DNA from: Hyphomicrobium sp.
GTDB lineage: Bacteria; Pseudomonadota; Alphaproteobacteria; Rhizobiales; Hyphomicrobiaceae
Assembly (NCBI GenBank): GCA_002928735.1
Contig: PERL01000007.1
Span: 62,001-126,000, forward strand
Reading direction: 5' to 3'
Length of the DNA: 64,000 nucleotides
How positions within the stretch are numbered: the stretch's first letter is position 1; every line of letters begins with the position of its first letter. Made by a program: the position numbers and the translations under genes. This document shows, one piece after another, positions 35,415-44,657 of this stretch. The notes under the pieces were generated by a model, which searched no databases, was not told the origin of the DNA, and was given only the letters and a program-made list of their open reading frames with translations.

Positions 35415-35831
35415 GTGCGTCCTGTCTCGCTGTCGATGATTGTCCTGGCTGCAGTCTGCGGCCTGGCGGCAGGGACCCCGGGTCTTGCGGTGGAACCGGC
35501 GCCCCCCCAAGCCAGCTTAGAGCTTGTACGTGCTGAGACAGCCACGCTGATCATGGTCGACGATCCCGCCTGCCACTACTGCCGCCGCTGGAACAAGGAG
35601 GTCGGCGGCGGCTACAGCCGAACGGCCGAAGGCCGCGCCGCACCTCTAAAGCGCGTCGGCCGCGACGCGAAGATCCTCGCCGGCTTCGCCCCCGTGATTT
35701 ACACCCCCACCTTCATTCTCGCCCAGAACGGCCGTGAATTGGGACGCATCACCGGCTATCCCGGTCAACTCTATTTCTGGGAAGAACTCTCCCAGATGAT
35801 GTCGTCCGCCGGCATCAACACAAAGGGATAG
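35415..35831 (+). CDS. SoxS-like periplasmic thioredoxin
   Basis: This 138-residue protein starts at GTG, with a signal peptide (to about residue 25). A thioredoxin-like core carries the redox motif CHYC in DDPACHYCRRW. YTPTFILAQNGRELGRITGY holds the cis-Pro region. SoxS proteins of sulfur oxidisers keep the SoxY Cys in its active reduced state, which suits the divergent soxYZ. It lies 4 bp before the flavoprotein gene, implying one transcript. Confidence 0.85.
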   Translation: MRPVSLSMIVLAAVCGLAAGTPGLAVEPAPPQASLELVRAETATLIMVDDPACHYCRRWNKEVGGGYSRTAEGRAAPLKRVGRDAKILAGFAPVIYTPTFILAQNGRELGRITGYPGQLYFWEELSQMMSSAGINTKG

Positions 35832-35835
35832 GTCC

Positions 35836-37140
35836 ATGGCCCCGATCCTGACGCGCCGCCAGTTCGGCGCGGGCCTCGCGGCCACCGCGTCCGGACTTTT
35901 GGCCCGTCCGTCGATCGCGCGCGGCGCGGCCAAGGTTGTCGTGATCGGAGGTGGGGCCGGCGGCGCTACGGTCGCCGGCACACTCAAATCCACGGCCCCG
36001 GCGATCGATGTCACGCTCGTTGAACCGCACGCCGCATACACCACCTGCTTTTTCTCCAACGCTTACATCGGAGGCTTCTACGACTACGCGTCTCTCACGC
36101 ATGGCTACGGCGGCCTGGCAGCGATTGGCATATCGATCTTCAACGACCGCGCCGGCGCGATCGACACCGCCAAGAAAACCGTCACCCTGGCCAGCAACAC
36201 CGTTCTCGAATACGACCGCCTCGTCGTCGCGCCCGGCATCGATTTCCAGTGGTCCGCCATCGAGGGCTATTCACCGCAAGCAGCTGAGATCATGCCGCAC
36301 GCTTGGCGGGGCGGCGATCAGCTGCAGGTCCTGCGCCACCGGCTGGAAGCAATGGATGATGGCGGCACCGTCGTCATCGCCGCGCCAAAATTGCCCTACC
36401 GTTGCCCTCCCGGTCCCTACGAGCGTGCCTGCGTCATCGCGCATTTTCTCAAAACGCATAAACCCAAATCCAAGCTCGTCATCCTCGACGCAAAAATGAC
36501 GTTCGCCAAGCAGGCCGCCTTCCAAGACGCCTTCGAGCGCTACTACAAAGACATCATCGAACTGAACCTCACCAACGACATCGACGATTTCACCATCACG
36601 CGCGTCGATCCTGCCACCGGCGAGGTCGCCACCAAAGCCGGCCTCACCATCAAGGCCGCTGTCGCCAACATCATCCCGCCTCAGACCGCTGGAGCCATCG
36701 CACTGCAGTCGGGCTTCGCCGACTCCGGCTGGTGCCCGGTTGACCCCGCCAGTTTCACCTCGGCCAAAGCCCCAAATGTCTATGTCCTGGGCGACAGCGC
36801 GGTCGCCAACGAGATGCCCAAATCCGCGTTCTCGGCCCATAGCCAAGGTCTCGCCGTCGCCGCGCATATTGCTGCTGAACTCGAATCCCGTCCCCCCGCA
36901 CCCGGCCGCTACCGCAACACCTGCTGGTCGATCGTCGCCCCCGACGACGCAATCAAAATCGGCGCCGACTATGCGCCCGGCCCCTTGCCCGGCGGAAAGT
37001 CCGGCCTCGTCCCATCCAACGCCTTCGTCTCCAAGCCCGGCGAAAGTGCTGGCGAACGCAAAGCGACCTACAACGAAGCTTTCGCTTGGTACCCCACGCT
37101 CACGGGCCAGATATTCAAGCCCACAGCCCGCAAATCCTGA
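35836..37140 (+). CDS. Flavocytochrome c sulfide dehydrogenase-type flavoprotein (FccB/SoxF)
   Basis: This 434-residue FAD protein has a Tat signal (TRRQFGAGLAATASGLLA). VVVIGGGAGGATVAG is the FAD-binding fold. The redox Cys residues typical of FccB are in TTCFFSNAYIGG and YRCPPGPYERAC. VYVLGDSAV binds the FAD ribityl group. FccB/SoxF normally oxidises sulfide and passes electrons to a cytochrome c subunit (FccA/SoxE). No such gene, and no CxxCH motif, is present nearby. Expression is probably coupled to the SoxS-like gene. Confidence 0.9.
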   Translation: MAPILTRRQFGAGLAATASGLLARPSIARGAAKVVVIGGGAGGATVAGTLKSTAPAIDVTLVEPHAAYTTCFFSNAYIGGFYDYASLTHGYGGLAAIGISIFNDRAGAIDTAKKTVTLASNTVLEYDRLVVAPGIDFQWSAIEGYSPQAAEIMPHAWRGGDQLQVLRHRLEAMDDGGTVVIAAPKLPYRCPPGPYERACVIAHFLKTHKPKSKLVILDAKMTFAKQAAFQDAFERYYKDIIELNLTNDIDDFTITRVDPATGEVATKAGLTIKAAVANIIPPQTAGAIALQSGFADSGWCPVDPASFTSAKAPNVYVLGDSAVANEMPKSAFSAHSQGLAVAAHIAAELESRPPAPGRYRNTCWSIVAPDDAIKIGADYAPGPLPGGKSGLVPSNAFVSKPGESAGERKATYNEAFAWYPTLTGQIFKPTARKS

Positions 37141-37407
37141 ACGGTCCCGCAATTTCCGGCTCTTCGCACCGTCCACCCACAACAATCGCACCCAATCCAT
37201 GGCATGGATGCGCAACCCGACCCTTCCCAAGGTTGTTTTTCAGCTCAGCCGTGGCTAGTTAAGTCTTTGTGATGACATCGCCCGCCATGATTTTCTGTGG
37301 CGGCAGCCCGACGAGCCGGGGCTCAGTTGCGTTCATCCCCGGCGGGCACTGCCACGGCTCTGAAAAGGGCAGGGAAGGGGCCCAGAGCCCCCGCGGGAGA
37401 CCAACGC

Positions 37408-39918
37408 ATGTCGACGATTGTTTTCCTCCTTCTGTTGATCGGCGCCGTCACGGCGCTGGGAATGCTGCAAGCCCGCATCTCGGTCTGGGCGATCGCACTG
37501 GGCGGTCTGCTCTTCGTGTGGCAAGCCGGCATCCTCACCGGTGAGCCGACGTTCCCCCTCTCCAGCATCTTCTCGCTCCTCGCCTGGATCCCGATCGGCC
37601 TCCTGGCCGCGCTGTCCGTTCCCGAAGTGCGCCGTAGTTTCTTTGTGCGCCCCGCCTTCGACTTCCTGAAGAAGACGCTGCCCAAGGTTTCCGACACCGA
37701 GCAGCAGGCGCTCGACGCCGGCACCGTCGGCTTCGACGCCGAACTCTTCTCCGGCACGCCCGACTGGGCCGTTCTCCGCGCCGTGCCGCCAGTGACCCTC
37801 ACTCCGGAAGAACAAGCGTTCCTCGATGATCCCACCGAGGACCTCTGCCGCCTGATCGACGACTGGCAGATCCGCCACGCCGCGCGCGAGATACCCGAAA
37901 CGATCTGGGCGTTCGTCAAGAAGCACGGCTTCCTCGGCATGCTCATTTCCAAAGAGCACGGCGGTCTCGGCTTCTCCGCCCAGGCGCAATCACTGATCCT
38001 CGGCAAAATCGCGTCGCGCTCGCCCGACGTCGTCACCATCGTCATGGTGCCGAACTCATTGGGCCCCGGCGAACTGATCGAGAAGTACGGCACCGACGAG
38101 CAGAAGCACTATTATCTCCCGCGCCTCGCCCGCGGCGATGAAGTCCCCTGCTTCTCCCTTACCGGCCCCACCTCCGGCTCGGATGCGGCCACCATGCGCG
38201 ACATCGGCACCGTGGTGAAAGGCCAGCTTGATGGGCGCGAAACGCTGGGCGTCCGCCTCTCGTGGGACAAGCGCTACATCACGCTTGGTCCGAAGGCGAC
38301 GCTGGTCGGCCTCGCTTTCCGCCTGTTCGATCCCGAAAATCTGCTCGGCAAGGGCGAAGACGTCGGCATCACGGTCGCCATGATCCCCGCCAACCATCCC
38401 GGCGTGAATATCGGCCGCCGCCATCTGCCCTCCGGCGCGGCGTTCCCCAACGGCCCCAACTGGGGCAACGACGTCTTCATTCCGATGGACTGGATCATCG
38501 GTGGCGAGAAGATGGCCGGCCAAGGCTGGCGCATGCTCATGGAATGCCTCGCCGCCGGCCGCGCGATCTCACTGCCCTCGTCCGCTGCTGCCGGCGCGAA
38601 AGCCATGCTGCGCGTGACCTCAGCCTACGCTCGTATCCGCCGCCAGTTCGGCCTGCCTGTCGGCCGCATGGAAGGAATTGAAGAGCCACTCGCACGTATT
38701 GTTGAAACCGCTTACGTCAACGAAGCTGCCCGCGGCGTCACCGCATCAATGGTTTCGCGCGGCGAAAAACCGTCCGTTATCTCTGCCCTCATGAAATACC
38801 AGACGACAGAGCGCCTGCGCCGGTCCGTCAATGATGCCATGGACATCCACGGCGGCCGCGCCATTTGCGACGGGCCGACCAATTACCTCCAGTCAGCCTA
38901 TGAGATGGTCCCTGTCGGCATCACCGTCGAAGGCGCCAACATCCTGACCCGCACGCTGATCACATTCGCGCAAGGTGCGCTGCGCTCCCACCCCTATCTC
39001 ATCCGCGAGATCCAGGCCGCGCAGAATCCCGACACCGCCAAGGGCTTTGACGACTTCGAGGATCTGTTCCTCAGCCACATCGGCCATTCTGTCTCCAACA
39101 TGGCCGGCGCCTTCTTCCACAACATCACCTTCGGGTTTTTCGCCCCCGCCCCCACCGCTGTGCCAGAACTGAAGGCGCACTACCGCCAGCTTTCGCGCGC
39201 AGCGCGCAATTTCGCCGTCGTCTCCGACATGACGATTGCCGTTCTCGGCGGTGGCCTCAAAACCAAGCAGAAGATCTGCGGCCGCCTCGCCGACGCTCTC
39301 TCCGAACTCTACTTTGCCGCAGCCGTCCTGAAACGCTTCGAGGATGACGGCCGCCCTGTCGCCGACCGGCCCATCGTCGATTTCGCGATCGCCAACGCGC
39401 TGTCCCGCTTCAATGACGCGCTGAACGGCGTCGTGTTGAACTTCCCCGTCGCCCCCGTCCGCTGGAAGCTGCGGGCCATCGTGTTCCCCTTCGGCCGCCA
39501 CTACAATCCCGCCCCCGACAAACTCGGCGGCACTGTCGCGGGCCTCGTGCTGAAGCCCGGCGAAGTCCGCGACCGCCTCACGCGCCATATCTTCATCTCC
39601 AAGGACGCCGCCGATCCGACCGGCGTTCTCGAAGTCACGCTCGAAAAAGTGGTGGCCGCCGAAGAGGCCGAGAAGAAGCTCGAAAAAGCGATCCGCGCCG
39701 GCACTGTGCGCCGCTACCACGGCATCGATTGGATTGGCGACGCCGTCACCCAGAACGTCATCACAGCCGAGGAAGCAGCCCTTCTGCGCGAGGTTGAAAC
39801 CCTCGTCGCCCGCGTCATCGCCGTCGACCACTTCGATCCAGCCGAACTGCGCCCGAACTACATGCAGCCCGGCCACAACGCCCGCGCCGCCGATCAATCG
39901 GCAGCCGCAGCCGAGTAA
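37408..39918 (+). CDS. fadE: Acyl-CoA dehydrogenase, FadE type
   Basis: ATG 37408 gives 836 residues, the size of E. coli FadE. The N-terminus has two or three hydrophobic segments (about 1-75), suggesting membrane association. The dehydrogenase domain (about 130-500) includes CFSLTGPTSGSDAA and MDIHGGRAICDGPTNYLQSAY. A C-terminal DUF1974 domain (about 510-800) is diagnostic. It performs the first oxidation of fatty acid beta-oxidation. The next gene, 29 bp away, carries the following two steps. Confidence 0.94.
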   Translation: MSTIVFLLLLIGAVTALGMLQARISVWAIALGGLLFVWQAGILTGEPTFPLSSIFSLLAWIPIGLLAALSVPEVRRSFFVRPAFDFLKKTLPKVSDTEQQALDAGTVGFDAELFSGTPDWAVLRAVPPVTLTPEEQAFLDDPTEDLCRLIDDWQIRHAAREIPETIWAFVKKHGFLGMLISKEHGGLGFSAQAQSLILGKIASRSPDVVTIVMVPNSLGPGELIEKYGTDEQKHYYLPRLARGDEVPCFSLTGPTSGSDAATMRDIGTVVKGQLDGRETLGVRLSWDKRYITLGPKATLVGLAFRLFDPENLLGKGEDVGITVAMIPANHPGVNIGRRHLPSGAAFPNGPNWGNDVFIPMDWIIGGEKMAGQGWRMLMECLAAGRAISLPSSAAAGAKAMLRVTSAYARIRRQFGLPVGRMEGIEEPLARIVETAYVNEAARGVTASMVSRGEKPSVISALMKYQTTERLRRSVNDAMDIHGGRAICDGPTNYLQSAYEMVPVGITVEGANILTRTLITFAQGALRSHPYLIREIQAAQNPDTAKGFDDFEDLFLSHIGHSVSNMAGAFFHNITFGFFAPAPTAVPELKAHYRQLSRAARNFAVVSDMTIAVLGGGLKTKQKICGRLADALSELYFAAAVLKRFEDDGRPVADRPIVDFAIANALSRFNDALNGVVLNFPVAPVRWKLRAIVFPFGRHYNPAPDKLGGTVAGLVLKPGEVRDRLTRHIFISKDAADPTGVLEVTLEKVVAAEEAEKKLEKAIRAGTVRRYHGIDWIGDAVTQNVITAEEAALLREVETLVARVIAVDHFDPAELRPNYMQPGHNARAADQSAAAAE

Positions 39919-39947
39919 TCCCGTTTCTTAGCAAGAAGGCATCACGC

Positions 39948-41933
39948 ATGGCACTCGATCCCGCGTCGCTGAAGGATTGGCGCTACGACGTTGACCGCGA
40001 AGGCATTGTCTGGGCAACGTTCGACCGCGAAGGCTCCAGCGCCAACGCGTTGGGCCGCCGTCCTCTGGAGGAATTCGGCGCCATCATCGAGGAAGCCGAA
40101 CGCGCCGGCCGCGCCGGAACGATCAAGGGCCTTGTCGTCATTTCCGGCAAGCCAAAGGGCTTCATCGTCGGCGCCGACATCAACGAATTCGAAGAACTCC
40201 ACTCCGAAGCCGAAGTCATCGCACAGGTCGGCATGGTCAATGCCATGCTCGACCGCTTGGAAACACTCCCCGTCCCCGTTGTCGCCGCTATCCACGGCGT
40301 CTGCGTTGGCGGCGGTCTGGAACTCATCCTCGCCTGCCACTACCGCATCGCCACTCGCGATCCATCGACCAAGTTAGGCTTCCCTGAAGTGAAGCTTGGC
40401 ATCTTCCCGGGCTTCAACGGCACCGCGCGATCCATCCGTCAGGCCGGTCCCATGTCGGCCATGAGCATCATGCTGTCGGGCAGCTTCCTCTCCGCCTCCG
40501 CCGCCAAGGGCATGAACCTCGTCGACGAACTCGTCGCCGGCCCCGACACGCTCCATTGGGCCGCGCGCAAAGCCGTTCTCCAGAAGCGCAAATCCAAGCC
40601 CGCCGGCTTCGCCAAGGCCGCACTTGGCAAATGGCCGGCCCGCCTCGCACTTGCCAAGAAAATGCGCGCCGAAGTCGCCAAGAAAGCGCGCGAGGATCAC
40701 TACCCGGCGCCTTACCGTCTCATCGACCTCTTCGAAAAACACGGCGGCGATCTCGACGCCATGAAGCGCGCCGAGCCCGCCGGTTTCGCGCCGATGCTGA
40801 TGTCGCCGCAATCCAAGAGTCTGCGCCGCGTTTTTAAGCTCTCCGAAGCTCTCAAAGCTCAAGCGCCCAAAAAGCTGCAATGGAAGCCGACGCATGTTCA
40901 CGTCATCGGCGCCGGCACCATGGGCGCCGACATCGCCGGCGTCTGCGTCGCCGCTGGCATGGAAGTAACGCTCCAGGATATTTCCCCCGAGCAGATCGAA
41001 AGGGGCATCAAAGCCCAGGGCAAACTGATCTCGAAGAAGTTCAAGACCAAGGCGACGCGCGACGCCGCCAAGGCCCGGCTCATCGCCGACCCGGAAGGCA
41101 AGGGCATCGGCCGCGCCGACGTGATCATCGAAGCGATCGTCGAAAAGCTCGACATCAAGCAGAAGCTGTTCGCCGACCTTGAAACAAAGGCCAAGCCCGG
41201 CGCCGTGTTGGCCACCAATACCTCGTCGCTGAAATTGGCCGACATTTCGCAGCCGATGACCGACCCTTCGCGCCTCATCGGCCTGCACTTCTTCTCCCCC
41301 GTCGCCATGATGCCGCTCGTCGAAGTCGTGAAAGGTGAGGGAACGAGCAGCGCGGAAGTCGACAAAGGCGCCGCCTTCGTCACGGCAATCGGCAAATTCC
41401 CGCTCATCACCAAGGATGTGCCCGGCTTCCTCGTCAACAAGGTGTTGACCCCCTACATGTTTGCCGCCATGGCCCGCCTGGAAAAAGGCGAGGACAAGGA
41501 AAAGATCGATGAAGCCGTGCGCACCTTTGGCATGCCGATGGGCCCGATCGAATTGGCCGACAGCGTCGGCCTCGACATCTGCGCCCACGTCGCCCGCATT
41601 CTGGGCCACGATCCCGGCGGCTCGCGTCTCGACGCGCTCGTCAAATCAGGCAAGCTCGGCAAGAAGACGGGTGAAGGCTTCTACAAGTGGGTCGACGGCA
41701 AACCGCAGAAGGGCAAGAACGACTGGTCCAAGGCGGAACTTGAGCGGCTCGGCCGCGAACTCGTCGATCCCATTATCACCGAAGCGCAAAAGAGCCTGGA
41801 TGAAGGCGTCGTCGCCTCCGCCGACCTCGTCGATGCCGGCATGATCTTCGGCACCGGCTTTGCTCCGTTCCGCGGCGGCCCGCTCTATTTCAAATCCGGC
41901 GAAGACGCCAAATCCGCCAAGGCCGCCGCCTAA
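39948..41933 (+). CDS. fadJ: Fatty acid oxidation multifunctional subunit (enoyl-CoA hydratase/3-hydroxyacyl-CoA dehydrogenase)
   Basis: This 661-residue fusion has an N-terminal crotonase domain (about 1-190, with FIVGADINEFEEL and GVCVGGGLELILACHYRIA) and a 3-hydroxyacyl-CoA dehydrogenase. The NAD-binding part has HVIGAGTMGADIAGVC at about 318, and the C-terminal part has GLHFFSPVAMMPLVEVV and DVPGFLVNKVLTPYM. It is somewhat shorter than FadB or FadJ of E. coli, mostly between domains. It forms the beta-oxidation complex with the thiolase encoded next. Confidence 0.94.
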   Translation: MALDPASLKDWRYDVDREGIVWATFDREGSSANALGRRPLEEFGAIIEEAERAGRAGTIKGLVVISGKPKGFIVGADINEFEELHSEAEVIAQVGMVNAMLDRLETLPVPVVAAIHGVCVGGGLELILACHYRIATRDPSTKLGFPEVKLGIFPGFNGTARSIRQAGPMSAMSIMLSGSFLSASAAKGMNLVDELVAGPDTLHWAARKAVLQKRKSKPAGFAKAALGKWPARLALAKKMRAEVAKKAREDHYPAPYRLIDLFEKHGGDLDAMKRAEPAGFAPMLMSPQSKSLRRVFKLSEALKAQAPKKLQWKPTHVHVIGAGTMGADIAGVCVAAGMEVTLQDISPEQIERGIKAQGKLISKKFKTKATRDAAKARLIADPEGKGIGRADVIIEAIVEKLDIKQKLFADLETKAKPGAVLATNTSSLKLADISQPMTDPSRLIGLHFFSPVAMMPLVEVVKGEGTSSAEVDKGAAFVTAIGKFPLITKDVPGFLVNKVLTPYMFAAMARLEKGEDKEKIDEAVRTFGMPMGPIELADSVGLDICAHVARILGHDPGGSRLDALVKSGKLGKKTGEGFYKWVDGKPQKGKNDWSKAELERLGRELVDPIITEAQKSLDEGVVASADLVDAGMIFGTGFAPFRGGPLYFKSGEDAKSAKAAA

Positions 41934-42000
41934 GCGCGCATCCCACACCGGCTTGCCGAGTGTGGGGCAGATACGATCCAACCTGCAATCGGAGATGAAT

Positions 42001-43287
42001 ATGACGCGAGAACTGAGGCGGGTTGCGGTGATCGGCGGAACGCGCATTCCCTTCTGCCGCTCCAACACGCTCTACGCCGACCTCTCCAACCAAGAGATGA
42101 TGACAGCCGCGCTCAATGGCCTCGTCGATCGCTACAACCTTAAGGGAGAGCACATCGACGAAGTCGTCGGCGGCGCGGTGGTCTCGCACTCGCGCGATTT
42201 CAATCTCACGCGCGAAAGTGTGCTCGGCACGAAACTCGCCCCCTCCACGCCCGGCGTCACGCTCCAGCAAGCGTGCGGCACCAGCCTTCAGGCGGCACTC
42301 GGTACCGCCGCGAAAATCGCCACCGGCGAAATCGAAAGCGGAATCGCTTGCGGCTCCGACACCACGTCCGACGCACCGATCGTCTTCTCCAAAAAGTTCT
42401 CCAAGCGCCTCATCGAGCTCAATTCCAAGAAGACGCTGATGGACAAAGTCCGCGTCTTCCAGGGCCTCTCGCCCGCCGAACTCACGCCCCAGCCCCCCGC
42501 CGTCAAGGAACCGCGCACTGGCCTCGGCATGGGCGAGCATTGCGAACTGATGGCCCAGGAGTGGGGGATCACGCGCGCCGACCAGGATCAACTCGCCTAC
42601 GAGAGCCACACCAAGGCCAGCGCCGCCTACGAAGCCGGCTGGTTCGATGATCTGATGGTCCCGTGCTCGGGCGTCTATCGCGACAACAACCTGCGACCAG
42701 ACATCACGATTGAGAAACTCTCCACCCTCAAAACCGCCTTCGACAAAACCGACAAGGGCACACTCACCGCCGGCAACTCCACGCCGCTCACCGACGGCGC
42801 GTCCGCCGCCTTGCTCGCCAGCGAAGAGTGGGCGAAAGCGCGCGGCCTGCCCATCGCCGCCTACCTCACCTATGGCCAGCACTGGGGCAACGATTTCGCC
42901 CACGGCGACGGCCTCCTCATGGCCCCCACTATCGCCGTCTCGAAAATGCTCGACCGCGCCGGTCTCACGCTGCAGGATTTCGACTTCTATGAAATCCACG
43001 AAGCCTTCGCCGCCCAGGTTCTCTGCACGCTCAAAGCCTGGGAAGATCCCGCCTACTGCGCCAAGCACATGGGCAAGAATGCTCCGCTCGGCTCCATCGA
43101 TCGCACAAAGATGAACGTGAAAGGCTCCTCCATCGCTGTGGGCCATCCCTTCGCCGCCACGGGAGCCCGCATCATCGCAAACCTGGCCAAACTGCTGTCG
43201 ATCAACGGCGGCCGCGGCCTTATTTCCGTGTGCACCGCCGGCGGCATGGGCGTCGCAGCCATCATGGAAAGCGCGAAAGCGGCTTGA
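42001..43287 (+). CDS. fadI: Acetyl-CoA acyltransferase (3-ketoacyl-CoA thiolase)
   Basis: ATG 42001 is chosen because GGAG lies 6 nt before it, while ATG 41995 is too close. The 428-residue thiolase has the nucleophilic Cys in QQACGTSLQAAL, the His in EIHEAFAAQ and the second Cys in SVCTAGGMGVA, completing the triad. GSSIAVGHPFAATGARI is the usual thiolase loop. It cleaves 3-ketoacyl-CoA to acetyl-CoA and a shortened acyl-CoA. Sequence and length fit FadI better than FadA. Confidence 0.94.
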   Translation: MTRELRRVAVIGGTRIPFCRSNTLYADLSNQEMMTAALNGLVDRYNLKGEHIDEVVGGAVVSHSRDFNLTRESVLGTKLAPSTPGVTLQQACGTSLQAALGTAAKIATGEIESGIACGSDTTSDAPIVFSKKFSKRLIELNSKKTLMDKVRVFQGLSPAELTPQPPAVKEPRTGLGMGEHCELMAQEWGITRADQDQLAYESHTKASAAYEAGWFDDLMVPCSGVYRDNNLRPDITIEKLSTLKTAFDKTDKGTLTAGNSTPLTDGASAALLASEEWAKARGLPIAAYLTYGQHWGNDFAHGDGLLMAPTIAVSKMLDRAGLTLQDFDFYEIHEAFAAQVLCTLKAWEDPAYCAKHMGKNAPLGSIDRTKMNVKGSSIAVGHPFAATGARIIANLAKLLSINGGRGLISVCTAGGMGVAAIMESAKAA

Positions 43288-43345
43288 CGCCTCCCCGCCC
43301 CGGCTGGCAGCTACGGCTTGACGAGAACGAAGGGTGGGAATCGCG

Positions 43346-44656
43346 ATGGCGGATGCCGCTGAGACAAAGCAAGTGCGCGCGGCCAAGGCGCTCGTCGCCT
43401 CGCTCGCCGACCAACTCGATCTCGATGCCTGGGTGCGGCTGTGGGATGGATCGCGCTTGCCGCTCGGCCGCAATCCGCAAAGCACATTTGAGCTGAAGAT
43501 CGCCTCGCCCGGCGTCATTGGCTCCATCTTGCGCCGCCCATCGCTGGAAACCATCATCCAGCAATACGTCCATAAGGGCATCGACTACGACGGCGGCTCG
43601 CTGATCGACTTCGGCCGCATGATCAACAATCGGCCCCGCGCCGCCAAAATCCGCCCCCTCGACGCCCTCAAGGCCGCAACCAAACTCACGCCCTTCCTTT
43701 TCGCCAAGGAAACCGATCTCGCCGATCAGCACGGCTACGAAGGCGACATCATCGGCCGCAAGGAATCGCGCCGCGACAACACCGCCTACATCTCCTTCCA
43801 CTACGATCTCTCGAACGACTTCTACGCGCTCTTCCTCGATCCCGAGATGATTTATACCTGCGCGTACTACACCGATTGGTCCAACGGCATCGAACAAGCC
43901 CAGTTCGACAAACTCGAAATGATCTGCCGCAAGCTCCGCCTCAAACCCGGCGAGCGCTTTCTCGATATCGGCTGTGGCTGGGGTGGCCTTCTCTGTCACG
44001 CCGCGAAGTATCACGGCGTCAAAGCCCACGGCGTGACGCTATCGAAGGAGCAGCTGGCCTTCGCCCAAGCCAAGGTGAAGCGGATGGGCCTCGAAGATCA
44101 GGTCACCTTCGAATTCATCGACTACATCGATCTGCAAGGCCAGTTCGACAAGATCGCCTCGATTGGCATGTACGAAGCCATCGGCCTGGAAAACATCCAG
44201 CGCTACATGAAGAAGGTCCGCTCACTGCTGGCCAACGATGGTCTCTTCCTCAACCACGCCATCTCGCGCAAGGCCAAGCGCCCGCGCTACTTCAAGGAGC
44301 GCATCCGCCCCGAGCAGCGTGCGCTTGCCAAATACATCTTCCCCGGCGGTGCGCTGGACGACATCGGCCACACGGTTGCTGAAATGGAATTGGCCGGCTT
44401 CGAAGTCCACGACGTCGAAGGCTGGCGCATGCACTATGCACGCACCTGTCGCCTATGGTCGGAGCGGCTGATGGCGCGCCGCGAAGAAGCGATCAAACTC
44501 GTCGGCGAAGAGAAATTCCGTATCTTCATCGCCTATTTGTCGGGGTGTTCGATTGCCTTCGAACGCGGCTCCGCCCGCCTCTTCCAGACGCTTGCCTCCA
44601 AGTCCGCCAAAGGGCCGACACCCCTGCCGCCCACCCGCGCCGATCTCTACCGCTAA
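43346..44656 (+). CDS. cfa: Cyclopropane-fatty-acyl-phospholipid synthase
   Basis: ATG 43346, following GGGTGGG, gives 436 residues. After an N-terminal lipid-binding domain the SAM-binding motif FLDIGCGWGGL appears at about 210. HYDLSNDFYALFLDPEMIYTCAYY and the YIFPGG segment are hallmarks of the family, which methylenates double bonds of membrane lipids to cyclopropanes. It follows the beta-oxidation genes by 58 bp and may share their transcript. The stop is one base from the convergent moeA stop. Confidence 0.92.
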   Translation: MADAAETKQVRAAKALVASLADQLDLDAWVRLWDGSRLPLGRNPQSTFELKIASPGVIGSILRRPSLETIIQQYVHKGIDYDGGSLIDFGRMINNRPRAAKIRPLDALKAATKLTPFLFAKETDLADQHGYEGDIIGRKESRRDNTAYISFHYDLSNDFYALFLDPEMIYTCAYYTDWSNGIEQAQFDKLEMICRKLRLKPGERFLDIGCGWGGLLCHAAKYHGVKAHGVTLSKEQLAFAQAKVKRMGLEDQVTFEFIDYIDLQGQFDKIASIGMYEAIGLENIQRYMKKVRSLLANDGLFLNHAISRKAKRPRYFKERIRPEQRALAKYIFPGGALDDIGHTVAEMELAGFEVHDVEGWRMHYARTCRLWSERLMARREEAIKLVGEEKFRIFIAYLSGCSIAFERGSARLFQTLASKSAKGPTPLPPTRADLYR

Positions 44657-44657
44657 T

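Noticed and set aside
35260-37140. A c-type cytochrome (SoxE/FccA) gene beside the flavoprotein
   Set aside because: No CxxCH heme motif is found in the translated products of this region.
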